Assembly: GCF_024519285.1 (NCBI RefSeq)
Contig: NZ_JAMZCY010000008.1
Coordinates: 248,001 to 312,000, forward strand
Length of the DNA stretch: 64,000 nt
Source: Cohnella sp. WQ 127256
GTDB lineage: Bacteria; Bacillota; Bacilli; Paenibacillales; Paenibacillaceae
Reading direction: 5' to 3'
Both the position numbers and the translations under genes were made by a program. The notes under the pieces were generated by a model. The model was given only the letters and a program-made list of their open reading frames with translations, was not told the DNA's origin and ran no database searches. Positions 44,558 through 53,429 of the stretch are shown here, piece after piece. How positions within the stretch are numbered: the stretch's first letter is position 1; each line of letters starts with the position of its first letter.

Positions 44558-47499
44558 AAATTAAAACAAAGTTAAGTATTGGATTTACTTCATTACTCCT
44601 TCTCCTGATTGGGATTACCTCATTTGGTTATATCCGAATGAGTCAAATGAATCATTCCTTGAATCATTTTTACGATAATCGTTTTGAGAAAGTCACGGTC
44701 GCGCTTGACGTAAGAGGAGAAATTAATTCCTCAGGTCGTATGTTGAACGACATTATTATTGATAAGGATATCCCTCAAGAGGGAATAGATGAGCTTACGG
44801 ATAGGTTAACGAATGCAGACGAACAATTCCAGAAGCTAACCCAGCTAGAGCTCAGTAGCTCGGAACAAGACGTAATGGATGGAATTATGAAAACAGCACA
44901 CAGCTATACGCAGTCTTTACAACAGTTTATTAAAAACCTTAATCAAGGCAAACTAGACGAAGCCAAAATACTTTATACAGACAAGCTGCGCATTGAACAA
45001 AGGGAAGTTATCGATTCCATGGACGCACTTGTGAAAATGCAGGAAAATGCCTTGAAGCAGGAAATGGCTGATGCCCGTCAGTTATATGATCGTTCTGTAA
45101 CAATGGTAGCCTTGCTTACTCTTGTTGGGTTACTGCTCGGTTTTGCGATTGTCCTATGGGTTTTCCCGAGTATAACGAAAGGGCTGAATTTGCTTGAACG
45201 AATGGCCGATCGTTTTGGTAAAGGACGTCTTCGTGGATTGGCACGGTTCGAGATTAAGTCTCGTGACGAATTGGGCGAATTAGCCCAAGTGTTTAAGCGG
45301 ATTGCCCTGGATCTCCAGGTCAAGAACGAGCGAGAAGCGATGCTGTCCGAAATTCAGAAACGACAAGGGCGAATGAATGCCCAGATTGCTCGCGTGACGG
45401 AACTGCTGCAAGAGGGCTCTGATGCGAAGCTTGTGGCACAATCCTTTATTTCCGAATTTACTCCTGTACTAGGTGGTTCACATGGCTTGCTATATTTAAC
45501 GGATCCGACGACAAGCAGTGAACAATTGGATCTAATGGGCTCTTATGCAGTATTGGGAAAAAATACGGACGAAGGAATTCCGGCTGTACCCCTGACGATT
45601 CGTCCTGGAGAAGGCCTTACGGGGCAATGTTATCGGGATGCCACAACAGTTATCATAGATGATGTTCCTGAAGGGTACTTGAAGGTCGGTTCAGTTCTGG
45701 GGGCGACAGGACCGAAATCGCTTATTATTCAACCTATCCTATATGACAACAAGGTGATTGGAGTAGTTGAGCTAGCCTCAATGTCCGAATTTACTTCTGA
45801 GCATAAGGAACTGCTTGGTTCTTTAAGCGAGAAGCTTGGGACGATTCTTAACAACATTCATTCTCGTCAGAGAGTAGAGGAACTTCTAAGAGAATCTCAA
45901 GCGATGACAGAAGAATTGCAAGTTCAATCGGAAGAGCTCGTTTGCCAGCAGGAAGAGCTAAGAGAGACGAATGATAAGCTTGAGAGTCAGCAGCAGGATT
46001 TGAAAAACTCAGAGCAACGACTACAACAGCAGCAGGAAGAGCTAGAGCAGACGAACCATGAGCTTACGGCCAAGACGCTCTCTTTAGAGCAGCATATTAA
46101 ACGTGTGGAATTTCAAAATCGTCAAATCGCGGAAGTGAATTCAGAGCTCGAACGACAAGCTCTTCAATTGGCTTTGACCAGCAAATACAAATCAGAATTT
46201 CTAGCGAATATGTCACATGAATTAAGGACGCCTCTGAACAGCCTGCTTATTTTATCTGAATTTCTCTCGGAGAACCAAGAAGAGAATTTAACCGATAAGC
46301 AGCGCGAATATGTGCAGACGATTCATTTGTCAGGGAACGACCTGTTAAAGATGATTGATGAAATATTGGATTTGTCTAAGGTGGATGCGGGGAAGATGGA
46401 TATCCATCCCGAATGGCTGGTTCTTGAAGATATCTCAACATTTTTGGATCATTTGTTTACCCCGATGGCGACATCGAAAAATTTATCATTAAGCATTGAG
46501 AGCTTTGATGATATTCCTGGGGCGATCTGGACAGATGGGCACAGATTGAAGCAGATTTTACGAAATCTTCTATCCAATGCAATTAAGTTCACGGACACTG
46601 GATCTGTCTCATTTACATTGCGTAGGCCAAATGAACATGAATTGATATCGGATAAGAATATAGAAGGTGTGCAATATGTAGCTCTGTCAGTTACAGATAC
46701 CGGAATCGGCATCCCACAGGATAAATGTGAGTTTATTTTCGAAGCTTTCCGGCAAGCAGATGGCACAACGAGCCGGAAATATGGGGGAACAGGCCTGGGT
46801 CTAACGATTAGCAGGGAGCTTGCTCATTTGCTCGGAGGTTGGATTTATTTAGACACCGAGCCAGACAAGGGGAGCACCTTTACTCTCGTTGTACCAGAGC
46901 GTATTGCCGAGGAGGGGGTTTCCTTGGAGGAGATGGAGGAGACCTTCTCATTAGAACAGTCAGCCGTATCGTTGGAAGTTGCTCTCGATGGAGTGATCAA
47001 TGCTCCACACAATCTGGGACCAGGCGAGCCATCCGATCGAATGGTGAAATCCCTTTTGCAAGACCAAGACCGGTTAGTGGATGAAACGAACTCTGGCTTA
47101 TCGCAACAGGAACGTGAAGCAGCATTCCTCAATAAGAAAATCCTGTTAGTAGATGATGATATTCGCAACGTATTTTCTCTATCGAATGTTCTAGAGCATC
47201 GGAAGATGCAAGTCGTTTATGCGGAAAATGGGTTGGAGGCTCTGAAAAAACTTGAAGAGGAGCCGGATATCGACTTGGTGCTCATGGATATTATGATGCC
47301 GGAAATGGACGGCTATGAAGCGATGAGATGTATTCGAGATTCGGAGAAGTGGGGAAATATTCCTGTCATTGCCTTGACGGCGAAAGCGATGAAGGACGAC
47401 CGTAACAAATGTATTGAAGCCGGTGCTTCAGATTACATTACAAAACCGGTGAACACGGATCAACTTCTATCTCTGATGAGAGTGTGGTTGCATCGATGA
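44554..47499 (+). CDS. Membrane-bound hybrid sensor histidine kinase
   Basis: A 981-residue kinase. TM1 is at residues 7-27 and TM2 near 184-207, bracketing a four-helix extracellular sensor. A HAMP domain follows, then a GAF domain (about 270-425: LYLTDPTTS, RPGEGLTGQCYRD), then a long Gln/Glu-rich coiled coil to residue 545. HisKA has His555 in NMSHELRTPLNSLL. The ATPase domain has NLLSNAIKF, DTGIGIPQ and GGTGLGLTIS. A C-terminal receiver carries Asp912 in LMDIMMPEMDGYEA. Such kinases phosphorylate their own receiver and partner regulators. The 5' overlap with the PP2C regulator gene and the 3' overlap with cheR mark a three-gene signalling operon. Confidence 0.93.
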   Translation: MKIKTKLSIGFTSLLLLLIGITSFGYIRMSQMNHSLNHFYDNRFEKVTVALDVRGEINSSGRMLNDIIIDKDIPQEGIDELTDRLTNADEQFQKLTQLELSSSEQDVMDGIMKTAHSYTQSLQQFIKNLNQGKLDEAKILYTDKLRIEQREVIDSMDALVKMQENALKQEMADARQLYDRSVTMVALLTLVGLLLGFAIVLWVFPSITKGLNLLERMADRFGKGRLRGLARFEIKSRDELGELAQVFKRIALDLQVKNEREAMLSEIQKRQGRMNAQIARVTELLQEGSDAKLVAQSFISEFTPVLGGSHGLLYLTDPTTSSEQLDLMGSYAVLGKNTDEGIPAVPLTIRPGEGLTGQCYRDATTVIIDDVPEGYLKVGSVLGATGPKSLIIQPILYDNKVIGVVELASMSEFTSEHKELLGSLSEKLGTILNNIHSRQRVEELLRESQAMTEELQVQSEELVCQQEELRETNDKLESQQQDLKNSEQRLQQQQEELEQTNHELTAKTLSLEQHIKRVEFQNRQIAEVNSELERQALQLALTSKYKSEFLANMSHELRTPLNSLLILSEFLSENQEENLTDKQREYVQTIHLSGNDLLKMIDEILDLSKVDAGKMDIHPEWLVLEDISTFLDHLFTPMATSKNLSLSIESFDDIPGAIWTDGHRLKQILRNLLSNAIKFTDTGSVSFTLRRPNEHELISDKNIEGVQYVALSVTDTGIGIPQDKCEFIFEAFRQADGTTSRKYGGTGLGLTISRELAHLLGGWIYLDTEPDKGSTFTLVVPERIAEEGVSLEEMEETFSLEQSAVSLEVALDGVINAPHNLGPGEPSDRMVKSLLQDQDRLVDETNSGLSQQEREAAFLNKKILLVDDDIRNVFSLSNVLEHRKMQVVYAENGLEALKKLEEEPDIDLVLMDIMMPEMDGYEAMRCIRDSEKWGNIPVIALTAKAMKDDRNKCIEAGASDYITKPVNTDQLLSLMRVWLHR

Positions 47500-48341
47500 G
47501 CATAGGGAAGCTGGAAACCCAAGATAGTGAATTGGTGAAAATCGAGATCGGATTGTTGCTGGAAGGTATATATCGCAAATATGGATATGATTTTCGTAAT
47601 TACTCTTATGCCTCTATTCGACGCCGGATTTGGCATCGAATACGCTTAGAAGGGCTACCGAATGTTTCTTCGCTCCAGGAAAGAGTCATGCATAACGGTG
47701 ATGTTTTTCATCGTCTACTGGGTGATCTCATGATTCCTGTAACAGAGATGTTTCGTGATCCTGAGATGTTTCTTGCCTTTCGACAAGAAGTTGTCCCCTA
47801 TTTGCGTAAGCTTCCTAATATTCGAATTTGGCATGCAGGCTGCTCTACAGGTGAGGAAGTACATTCAATGGCGATCTTGCTTCATGAAGAGGGATTACTT
47901 GAGCGAACTCGTATTTATGCAACAGACATTAACGAGAGTGCGATGAACACAGCTCAGAATGGATTTATCCCTATTGATAAAATGAAGCAATATACGAAGA
48001 AATATCAAATGGCAGGCGGCATGCAATCGTTCTCGGATTATTATGAATCAGAGCATGGCATTGTCAAGCTTAAGCCATTCCTAAGGCAAAACATCGTTTT
48101 CGCAAGGCACAACCTGGTGACGGATAGCTCCTTTAATGAGTTTCATGTCATCATGTGCCGCAATGTCATGATATATTTCAATACCTTGCTAAGGGATCAG
48201 GTTCATACTCTTTTCTATGAGAGCTTGGCACAGGAAGGCTATCTAATCGTGGGCAGTAAAGAAACGATTACCTTCACGCCAACGGCTGATAAATATGAAA
48301 CAAGGTACGATCAGCACCGGATATTTCGTAAGCTTCGGTAA
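47496..48341 (+). CDS. CheR-family protein methyltransferase
   Basis: A 281-residue S-adenosylmethionine-dependent methyltransferase. The N-terminal CheR domain (YGYDFRNYSYASIRRRIWHRI, FRDPEMFLAFRQEV) leads to the SAM-binding motif IRIWHAGCSTGEEVHSMAI, ATDINESAMNTAQNG and the catalytic-domain motif DVIMCRNVMIYF-like FHVIMCRNVMIYFN. CheR usually methylates Glu residues of chemoreceptors; here it sits behind a hybrid kinase with no cheB beside it. Start ATG at 47496 overlaps the kinase stop (ATGA); a GTG at 47484 is in frame. The kinase coiled coil, rich in Gln and Glu, could be a methylation target (speculative). Confidence 0.9.
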   Translation: MSIGKLETQDSELVKIEIGLLLEGIYRKYGYDFRNYSYASIRRRIWHRIRLEGLPNVSSLQERVMHNGDVFHRLLGDLMIPVTEMFRDPEMFLAFRQEVVPYLRKLPNIRIWHAGCSTGEEVHSMAILLHEEGLLERTRIYATDINESAMNTAQNGFIPIDKMKQYTKKYQMAGGMQSFSDYYESEHGIVKLKPFLRQNIVFARHNLVTDSSFNEFHVIMCRNVMIYFNTLLRDQVHTLFYESLAQEGYLIVGSKETITFTPTADKYETRYDQHRIFRKLR

Positions 48342-48355
48342 GCTTTACAATGTGA

Positions 48356-49567
48356 TTAATGGACGATTTCACGATCTGGGCGGACGATGGAAGCGATAGG
48401 ATTGAATTTTCCGAGTAGATGATCGCGGAAGATTTCAGCAGCTAGCATGCTGTAGATTGTTCCATTTCCTCCATAAGCCAAACAATAATGTATTCCTGGG
48501 TGAATTGGATCCTCACCAAGCCAAGGTAATCCATCCTTGGATTCCCCGAAGGTTGCACACCATTCGTACCGGATTTCCGGTGTTATAGCCGGGAACAAAT
48601 GATGAAGCTCCGAGAGCAGTCTTAGGGAGTGAGCATGGAGCTCCTGTTGGGACAATACGGGCTGACGAATATTTTCATCTAAACCACCGACGATGATTCG
48701 ATTGTCGGTGGTTGTTCTTAAATATAAGTAAGGTCGCGAGGTTTCCCATAGGAGGAAGCGCTCATGCCAATCGGATAAGGAAGGCATGGGCTCAGTAACG
48801 ATCGAATAGGAGCGGTTAATCTGGGCAGCCCACTGTCTTCCGGTTTGTTCTGGAACGTACCCGACGGCATAGATCACATGCTCGGTTGCGATTTCTCCAC
48901 CGCTTGTAGATACGGTATATCCGCCCGCAGATGGACGGACGGATAACATTGCGGTTTTTTCGTAAACCTCTAATCCGCTCTGATGGCCTTCTTCGGTTAA
49001 AGCCTGGGCGAATAGGAAGGGATTAATTTCTCCGTCTCCGCGTGTCACGATTGCCGCAGCCTTGCGAAAAGGGAAGTTCATGGCGATCTGATCTTCCTCC
49101 CACCAATCCGCATCGAAGCCATTGCGGTGCAGCATTTCGTATTCCTGTCTCAACGTTGGGACGTCAGTTGGCGTAGAGGCGTAATATAGACTGCTGCGAC
49201 GTTTGAAGTCAACATTCCTACTCATTCCTTCTGCGATAATATGAATGTGCTCTGCAGCTTGTCTGCAAGCTTTATAGAACATAACGGCTTTCTGTTCTCC
49301 AATACTATTGGCAAAATCACTTAACATCTTGTCGTTGGAGTACTGAAGAATTCCTGTATTCGCGGAGGTGCTCCCAGAACCAACTGTATTTTGCTCGATG
49401 AGAATCGTATCAATGCCACTCTTAGCTAGGGTGTAACCGCATAGGGTACCAGACATTCCGCCACCTATAATGACGACCCGGGTCTTTTTGTGACTATCCA
49501 ATATCGGGTAGTGAACAGGCTCCGCGTATGTACCAGGCCAAAGTAAATTTCCGAAGTGTAAGCTCAT
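48356..49567 (-). CDS. FAD-dependent oxidoreductase (DAO family)
   Basis: A 403-residue flavoenzyme related to glycine/D-amino-acid oxidases. The dinucleotide-binding motif VVIIGGGMSGTLCGYTLAKSG lies near residue 30, with TILIEQNTVGSGSTSANTGILQY next, and a C-terminal substrate/FAD part (GGLDENIRQPVLSQQE, GLPWLGEDP, AYGGNGTIYSMLAAEIF). It resembles B. subtilis YhfW but lacks the C-terminal Rieske iron-sulfur domain of that protein. Start ATG at 49567 follows GGAGG; an in-frame TTG lies upstream. It is transcribed opposite to the signalling genes and splits the PP2C-kinase-cheR operon from rsbVW-sigB. Confidence 0.85.
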   Translation of the reverse strand: MSLHFGNLLWPGTYAEPVHYPILDSHKKTRVVIIGGGMSGTLCGYTLAKSGIDTILIEQNTVGSGSTSANTGILQYSNDKMLSDFANSIGEQKAVMFYKACRQAAEHIHIIAEGMSRNVDFKRRSSLYYASTPTDVPTLRQEYEMLHRNGFDADWWEEDQIAMNFPFRKAAAIVTRGDGEINPFLFAQALTEEGHQSGLEVYEKTAMLSVRPSAGGYTVSTSGGEIATEHVIYAVGYVPEQTGRQWAAQINRSYSIVTEPMPSLSDWHERFLLWETSRPYLYLRTTTDNRIIVGGLDENIRQPVLSQQELHAHSLRLLSELHHLFPAITPEIRYEWCATFGESKDGLPWLGEDPIHPGIHYCLAYGGNGTIYSMLAAEIFRDHLLGKFNPIASIVRPDREIVH

Positions 49568-49701
49568 GTGGACCTCCAAATCAGACCAAATTCAATGAAA
49601 GATACTATTCCAAAAAAACGTGTCTGGTATGCAGAAAAGGGATATCAAGGTATACCACAAACGATGAAAACTGAAACTTTTTGAAAAAAATGATTGATCG
49701 T

Positions 49702-49727
49702 GTTTCAATGTTCGAAATATAGGGTTA
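49702..49727 (+). promoter_or_regulatory. Sigma-B-type promoter of rsbV-rsbW-sigB
   Basis: GTTTCA (49702-49707), 14-base spacer, GGGTTA (49722-49727), 64 bases before rsbV. This fits autoregulation of the sigB operon, as known for B. subtilis. Confidence 0.75.
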
Positions 49728-49791
49728 TAACAAAGAGTGAGTAAGATAAGGAAGAGATCATGATCTAAGCCAATAGAATGGAGAGATCTTT

Positions 49792-50112
49792 ATGCCAAAT
49801 AACAAATTTACGCTTCGTACTGAGAATAGGGAAGGTCAGACCGTTGTCTTTTTAAGTGGTGAGTTTGATTTGGAGGTCGCTACACAAATGCGTACTACGA
49901 TGGAGCCGCTCATCGAATTAACAGATCGGAGATTGACTTTGAACCTTCATGATTTGAAATACATAGATAGTACTGGGATTGGTATTTTGATTTCTATCGT
50001 CAAAGCCCGCCATGCTCGCAGTGCATCATTTGACGTGGAGCATGTACCGACACATATTCTTAAGCTATTTGATATGACAGGGGTTACCCCTTTCCTAGCT
50101 AAAGCAGAATAA
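49792..50112 (+). CDS. rsbV: Anti-sigma factor antagonist RsbV
   Basis: A 106-residue STAS-domain protein. The phosphorylatable Ser60 is in YIDSTGIGILISIVKARH. In its unphosphorylated form RsbV binds RsbW and releases sigma-B. A GGAGAG site precedes the start. No rsbR, rsbS, rsbT or rsbX genes are seen beside it; activation probably comes from the receiver-PP2C phosphatase at 43397-44557. Confidence 0.92.
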   Translation: MPNNKFTLRTENREGQTVVFLSGEFDLEVATQMRTTMEPLIELTDRRLTLNLHDLKYIDSTGIGILISIVKARHARSASFDVEHVPTHILKLFDMTGVTPFLAKAE

Positions 50113-50143
50113 TCAAACAATGAGAGGAATGAGGAGAAACCCC

Positions 50144-50584
50144 ATGACAACTGATAGAAATGTTAAACTAACCGTGCCTGCTCTCCCAGAATATGTTGAC
50201 TTGGTCCGGCTTACTCTATACGGAGTAGCAACTAAAATGAAATTTACGTTTGAAGATATCGAGGATATGAAGGTAGCGGTGTCCGAGGCTTGTAATAACG
50301 CGGTATTACATGCTTACGGTGGGGATCAAGGTGAAATCGAAGTTCAGTTCAATTCAAGTGTAGATGAGCTTTCCATAACCGTTCGTGATTACGGTAGAGC
50401 ATTCCGGATTGCGGAAAGCAATGAAACTCCTTCGTTACACGGCAAATCTATTGATGAAATCCAGTCGGGCGGATTGGGACTCTACTTGATGCAGGCTCTA
50501 ATGGATAATGTGGTCGTGCATCAGGATGGCGGTACAGTCGTAACATTAACGAAGAAACGGATGAAATCCGAAGAGACTGCATGA
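50144..50584 (+). CDS. rsbW: Anti-sigma-B factor kinase RsbW
   Basis: A 146-residue GHKL-type Ser/Thr kinase and anti-sigma factor. The N-box DMKVAVSEACNNAVLHAYGG and the G-box QSGGLGLYLMQALMDNV are intact. RsbW either binds sigma-B or phosphorylates RsbV. Start ATG at 50144 has GAGGAG at the right spacing; the longer frame from 50120 does not. The stop overlaps the sigB start (ATGA), so anti-sigma and sigma are made in step. Confidence 0.93.
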   Translation: MTTDRNVKLTVPALPEYVDLVRLTLYGVATKMKFTFEDIEDMKVAVSEACNNAVLHAYGGDQGEIEVQFNSSVDELSITVRDYGRAFRIAESNETPSLHGKSIDEIQSGGLGLYLMQALMDNVVVHQDGGTVVTLTKKRMKSEETA

Positions 50585-51357
50585 GCCAATCCCATTCTGC
50601 GCGTCTGCCCGACGACGCAATTGAGATCATGCTCGAATATCAAAAAACACTTTGCAACGACTTAGCGTCCCAGTTAATTCGCAATTATGAACCCATGGTG
50701 AAAATGGCGGCTAATAAAATATCCCGTAATCGACCAGATCTGTTCGATGACCTTTTCCAGGTTGGGCAGATGTCCATGTTCAGACTACTTAAGCAGTTCG
50801 ACCCCTCATTAGGAGTGCCATTCGAACCTTATGCGATGAAGAGCATTATTGGACATATGAAAAATTATTTAAGAGATAAATCTTGGTATATTCAAGTGCC
50901 TCGTAGAGTCAAAGAAAAGGGTCTTCTCGTTCAGCGGGCGATTGATGAACTGATGAGTACGTTAGAGCGCTCCCCGAATGTTGAAGAAATCGCCCAATAT
51001 CTTGAGCTAGATACGGAGGAAACCCTCGAGATCTTAGCTGGACGTGACTTATACCATTATGTTTCTTTAGATACACCTATATCGGAAGATGATAGCGCAG
51101 CTGTGCTCAGTGAATTAATAGGATCAACAGTGGATGACTTCTCTGCTCTGGAGAGGAAGCTTGATTTGGATGAGGCTATGAATCATTTGAAGCAGGATGA
51201 GCAGGATGTTCTTAAGATGGTGTTCGAGAGAGGACTATCACAACGAGCGATTGCGGATGAGATGGGGGTATCGCAGATGAGTATTTCCCGCATTCAGAAG
51301 CGAGCGATCGATAAGCTTAAGTTATTAATCCAGGATGCGGGGCTAGAAGGCGATTAG
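50581..51357 (+). CDS. sigB: RNA polymerase sigma factor SigB
   Basis: A 258-residue group 3 sigma factor. Region 2 reads LFDDLFQVGQMSMFRLLKQFDPSLGVPFEPYA and GHMKNYLRDKSWYIQVPRRVKEKG, region 3 RSPNVEEIAQYLELDTEETLEIL, and region 4 with its helix-turn-helix ERGLSQRAIADEMGVSQMSISRIQKRAIDKLK. Together with rsbV and rsbW the assignment to sigma-B is firm. It controls general stress genes; several candidate targets lie in this window. Confidence 0.93.
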   Translation: MSQSHSARLPDDAIEIMLEYQKTLCNDLASQLIRNYEPMVKMAANKISRNRPDLFDDLFQVGQMSMFRLLKQFDPSLGVPFEPYAMKSIIGHMKNYLRDKSWYIQVPRRVKEKGLLVQRAIDELMSTLERSPNVEEIAQYLELDTEETLEILAGRDLYHYVSLDTPISEDDSAAVLSELIGSTVDDFSALERKLDLDEAMNHLKQDEQDVLKMVFERGLSQRAIADEMGVSQMSISRIQKRAIDKLKLLIQDAGLEGD

Positions 51358-51444
51358 CGATTGATTGCTTAATTGATTCAATCCCTTGGGAATTGTGTAA
51401 TAGATCTTACGGAAGAAGTATCTATTTCCGCAAAGGAGTTGGAG

Positions 51445-51774
51445 ATGATGACAGTCAAATATCAGATCCCATGTTCGGAAAGCGATATTTATGTATTGGA
51501 GAAGGAAGATGGGTTCCATCTAACGATTAGCTCTCGGGTTAATCCACTCAGCTTCGGGAACAAGCTTTCCGATTATACTTCTGTTGGTAGAGCGATTGAT
51601 GCAGCGGATAAGTTTTGTGAGATGTATACGTTAATTAAAGAGTACGGCTACCATTTACAAGGCACGGATTTTCATAAGGAAGGGTTAAAATCTATTCCGG
51701 TGCCAGAGCTTCTGGAAAAGGATATTTCAGTCGATACAATGAGAGTGTTGCTGGACAAAGAAGTGCAGCTTTAG
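51445..51774 (+). CDS. Small protein of unknown function after sigB
   Basis: A 109-residue soluble protein, not recognised. Start ATG at 51445 is chosen for AAGGAG at 51433-51438; the frame runs open from 51373 but without a site. The sequence has DIYVLEKEDGFHLTISSRVNPLSFGNKLSDYTSVGRAIDAADKFCEMYTLIKEYGYHLQG, a mix of beta and helix. It lies 87 bases behind sigB with no terminator between, and a strong terminator follows it, so it is probably a member of the sigB operon. Confidence 0.65.
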   Translation: MMTVKYQIPCSESDIYVLEKEDGFHLTISSRVNPLSFGNKLSDYTSVGRAIDAADKFCEMYTLIKEYGYHLQGTDFHKEGLKSIPVPELLEKDISVDTMRVLLDKEVQL

Positions 51775-51789
51775 GTATAGCAGGAACGC

Positions 51790-51822
51790 AAAGCCGATGT
51801 CTGATCCAAGGACATCGGCTTT
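51790..51822 (+). terminator. Rho-independent terminator of the sigB operon
   Basis: AAAGCCGATGTC (51790-51801) and GACATCGGCTTT (51811-51822): a perfect 12-base stem with a 9-base loop; the T-run is within the stem end. Confidence 0.75.
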
Positions 51823-51928
51823 GTCGTGTGAGGCGTGTGCACAACATCGGTGCTCCTAACCCAACACGTCTCCACCCGAGGCACCCCCCCTCCCCCCGCG
51901 AAAGCGGAAAAAACCAACAATAGAATCC

Positions 51929-52633
51929 CTAAGTATGCAAATGGAGCAAAGCTTTATTCACTCTATAGCTACAAATCCGTTTGACATCCGTCCGAGTGGG
52001 AATTAATAATTCTTTTTCAGTAAGATTAGTGATGTGTTTAACAATGGTATCCCGGTGCAAGCCCAGTGTAATTGCGGCGAATTTTGGTGTGATGGGTGTG
52101 GATAGTGAAGTGGCAAGATGAATAATAGCAGACTCAGTTGGACATAATTGCAGCTCAATATACATGCTAGAAATCCCCAGCTTGCCTATAAGCTGTTGAA
52201 TAAGTTGCTGGCAGACACAGGGCTTCTCCAAGATGTCATCATAGGAGAATCGTAAAACATACCATCCATCAATGATCAAGTGGTTCTGGCGCATAAGATG
52301 GTCTGCAAATTGTGATCTATTTACATCGCGCCAATGAGTGCCAAAGCTATCGATCTCAATACAGATCTTAAACCCTTCTGTTATATAAGCAAAATCAAGA
52401 TATCTCCAGCCATCTTTGAAGTCTCTGATCTCATACTCGGCGTGTAAGTTATTAAAATGCTCGAAAGCTGGCCACCAAACCTGCTTAATAAACATTTTTT
52501 CTGCATGATTGTTAATGTTAGTTAATCTTCTCTTGCGTTCACCTTTACTCGTTGAACGAACTCTGTCCATCCAAGTGTCATATGCCTGCTTTAATTCATC
52601 AGTCATTTGAACCTCTTTGCTAGCATTTATCAT
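51929..52633 (-). CDS. DUF559/VSR-like nuclease-fold protein with C-terminal winged helix
   Basis: A 234-residue protein. The N-terminal part (about 40-150) has the PD-(D/E)xK-like pattern: Asp in WRYLDFAYITE, Glu-x-Asp in KICIEIDSFGTHW, then the helix RSQFADHLMRQNHLIIDGWYVLRFSYDDI, as in DUF559 and very-short-patch-repair-like endonucleases. The C-terminal part (ITPKFAAITLGLHRDTIVKHITNLTEKELLIPTR) looks like a winged helix-turn-helix. Start ATG at 52633 has AGAGGTG before it; the longer frame to 52666 would begin inside the terminator of the gene behind it. Substrate DNA and role unknown. Confidence 0.65.
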   Translation of the reverse strand: MINASKEVQMTDELKQAYDTWMDRVRSTSKGERKRRLTNINNHAEKMFIKQVWWPAFEHFNNLHAEYEIRDFKDGWRYLDFAYITEGFKICIEIDSFGTHWRDVNRSQFADHLMRQNHLIIDGWYVLRFSYDDILEKPCVCQQLIQQLIGKLGISSMYIELQLCPTESAIIHLATSLSTPITPKFAAITLGLHRDTIVKHITNLTEKELLIPTRTDVKRICSYRVNKALLHLHT

Positions 52634-52656
52634 CTCAGCACCTCTGCTAGTGGATT

Positions 52657-52701
52657 TAAAAAACAAAAGCCACCCAAGCCGGAATAATCCGGATGGATGG
52701 C
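52657..52701 (-). terminator. Terminator of the ytxH operon (leftward)
   Basis: Read leftward, GCCATCC (52701-52695) pairs with GGGTGGC (52675-52669), with CCGGA/TCCGG inside, followed by TTTTGTTTTTT. Confidence 0.75.
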
Positions 52702-52842
52702 GTGTTCTTCACGACCGTGATAAAGCTATATTTATACGCATAAATTATTATGAATTTTCCAATTCAGCAAGAGGTTTCTAACAAAGATTCGAATCGCTAA
52801 TCCCTATTTTCTAAAATCAATACAACGACAAGCCCATCCACC

Positions 52843-53076
52843 TCAATATTGAATAGGATCGTTAACAAGTCCTTCTTCATTTAGCTGCTGCTCCGTTTTT
52901 ATGCGATCCATATCATGACCTAACCGCTTCATATCAGCAAAATCCTGCACCATAGAGCCGTTTTGGGCGATCTCGATTGGCTTGGATGGGATAGGAGTCG
53001 AAGGTACTCGATCGCCTAGTTCTGGGGAATAAATCTGTGACTCGGTGTTGTCGGTACCATTTGGTTTAGATTTCAT
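52843..53076 (-). CDS. Small hydrophilic protein in the ytxH operon
   Basis: A 77-residue hydrophilic protein, not recognised: an acidic/Pro-rich first half (ELGDRVPSTPIPSKPIEI) and a helical second half (MVQDFADMKRLGHDMDRIKTEQQLNEEG). The start forms ATGA with the ytxH stop, with AGGATGG upstream, so it is co-translated with ytxH. Confidence 0.65.
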   Translation of the reverse strand: MKSKPNGTDNTESQIYSPELGDRVPSTPIPSKPIEIAQNGSMVQDFADMKRLGHDMDRIKTEQQLNEEGLVNDPIQY

Positions 53077-53387
53077 GATGCACCATCCTTTAATTCAGAC
53101 TTCTTCTCATCCTTCCAGGATTGTACTTCTTCTTTAGCAGTAGAAATAGCGGACCGGGTCTTGTCCATTATCTCCGAGGCTTGATGACTAACCTGCTTGG
53201 CCATCTCTTGTGTCTTGTTGCCTGCTTCGGATAGCATTTGCTTTGTACGATCCTGAACGGAGCTATAGCGATCTCGGATATCACCACGTAGTTCGCGTCC
53301 TGATTTTGGAGCCAGTAGAAGAGCAGCTGTAGCTCCAACAACTCCACCAATTAATGCACCTTTTATTGTTCCGCGTGTATTTGCCAT
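53073..53387 (-). CDS. ytxH: YtxH-family general stress protein
   Basis: A 104-residue protein: one N-terminal membrane segment with the YtxH signature GALIGGVVGATAALLLAPKSGRELR, then a long charged amphipathic helix (MLSEAGNKTQEMAKQVSHQASEIMDKTRSAISTAKEEVQSW). In B. subtilis the ytxGHJ genes are induced by stress through sigma-B and sigma-H. A sigma-B-like promoter lies upstream here as well. AGGAGG precedes the start. Confidence 0.88.
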   Translation of the reverse strand: MANTRGTIKGALIGGVVGATAALLLAPKSGRELRGDIRDRYSSVQDRTKQMLSEAGNKTQEMAKQVSHQASEIMDKTRSAISTAKEEVQSWKDEKKSELKDGAS

Positions 53388-53429
53388 TTGTTATTCCTCC
53401 TCATTATTCAATGCGTCCATACTCAGAAA

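Noticed and set aside
48356-49567. FAD oxidoreductase as part of the sigma-B signalling operon
   Set aside because: Opposite strand, own ribosome binding site and no functional link visible; treated as an unrelated insertion.
51884-51897. Cytosine-rich run between the sigB operon and the nuclease-like gene
   Set aside because: A short homopolymer-like tract with no associated gene or repeat; possibly a sequencing-error-prone site, nothing more.
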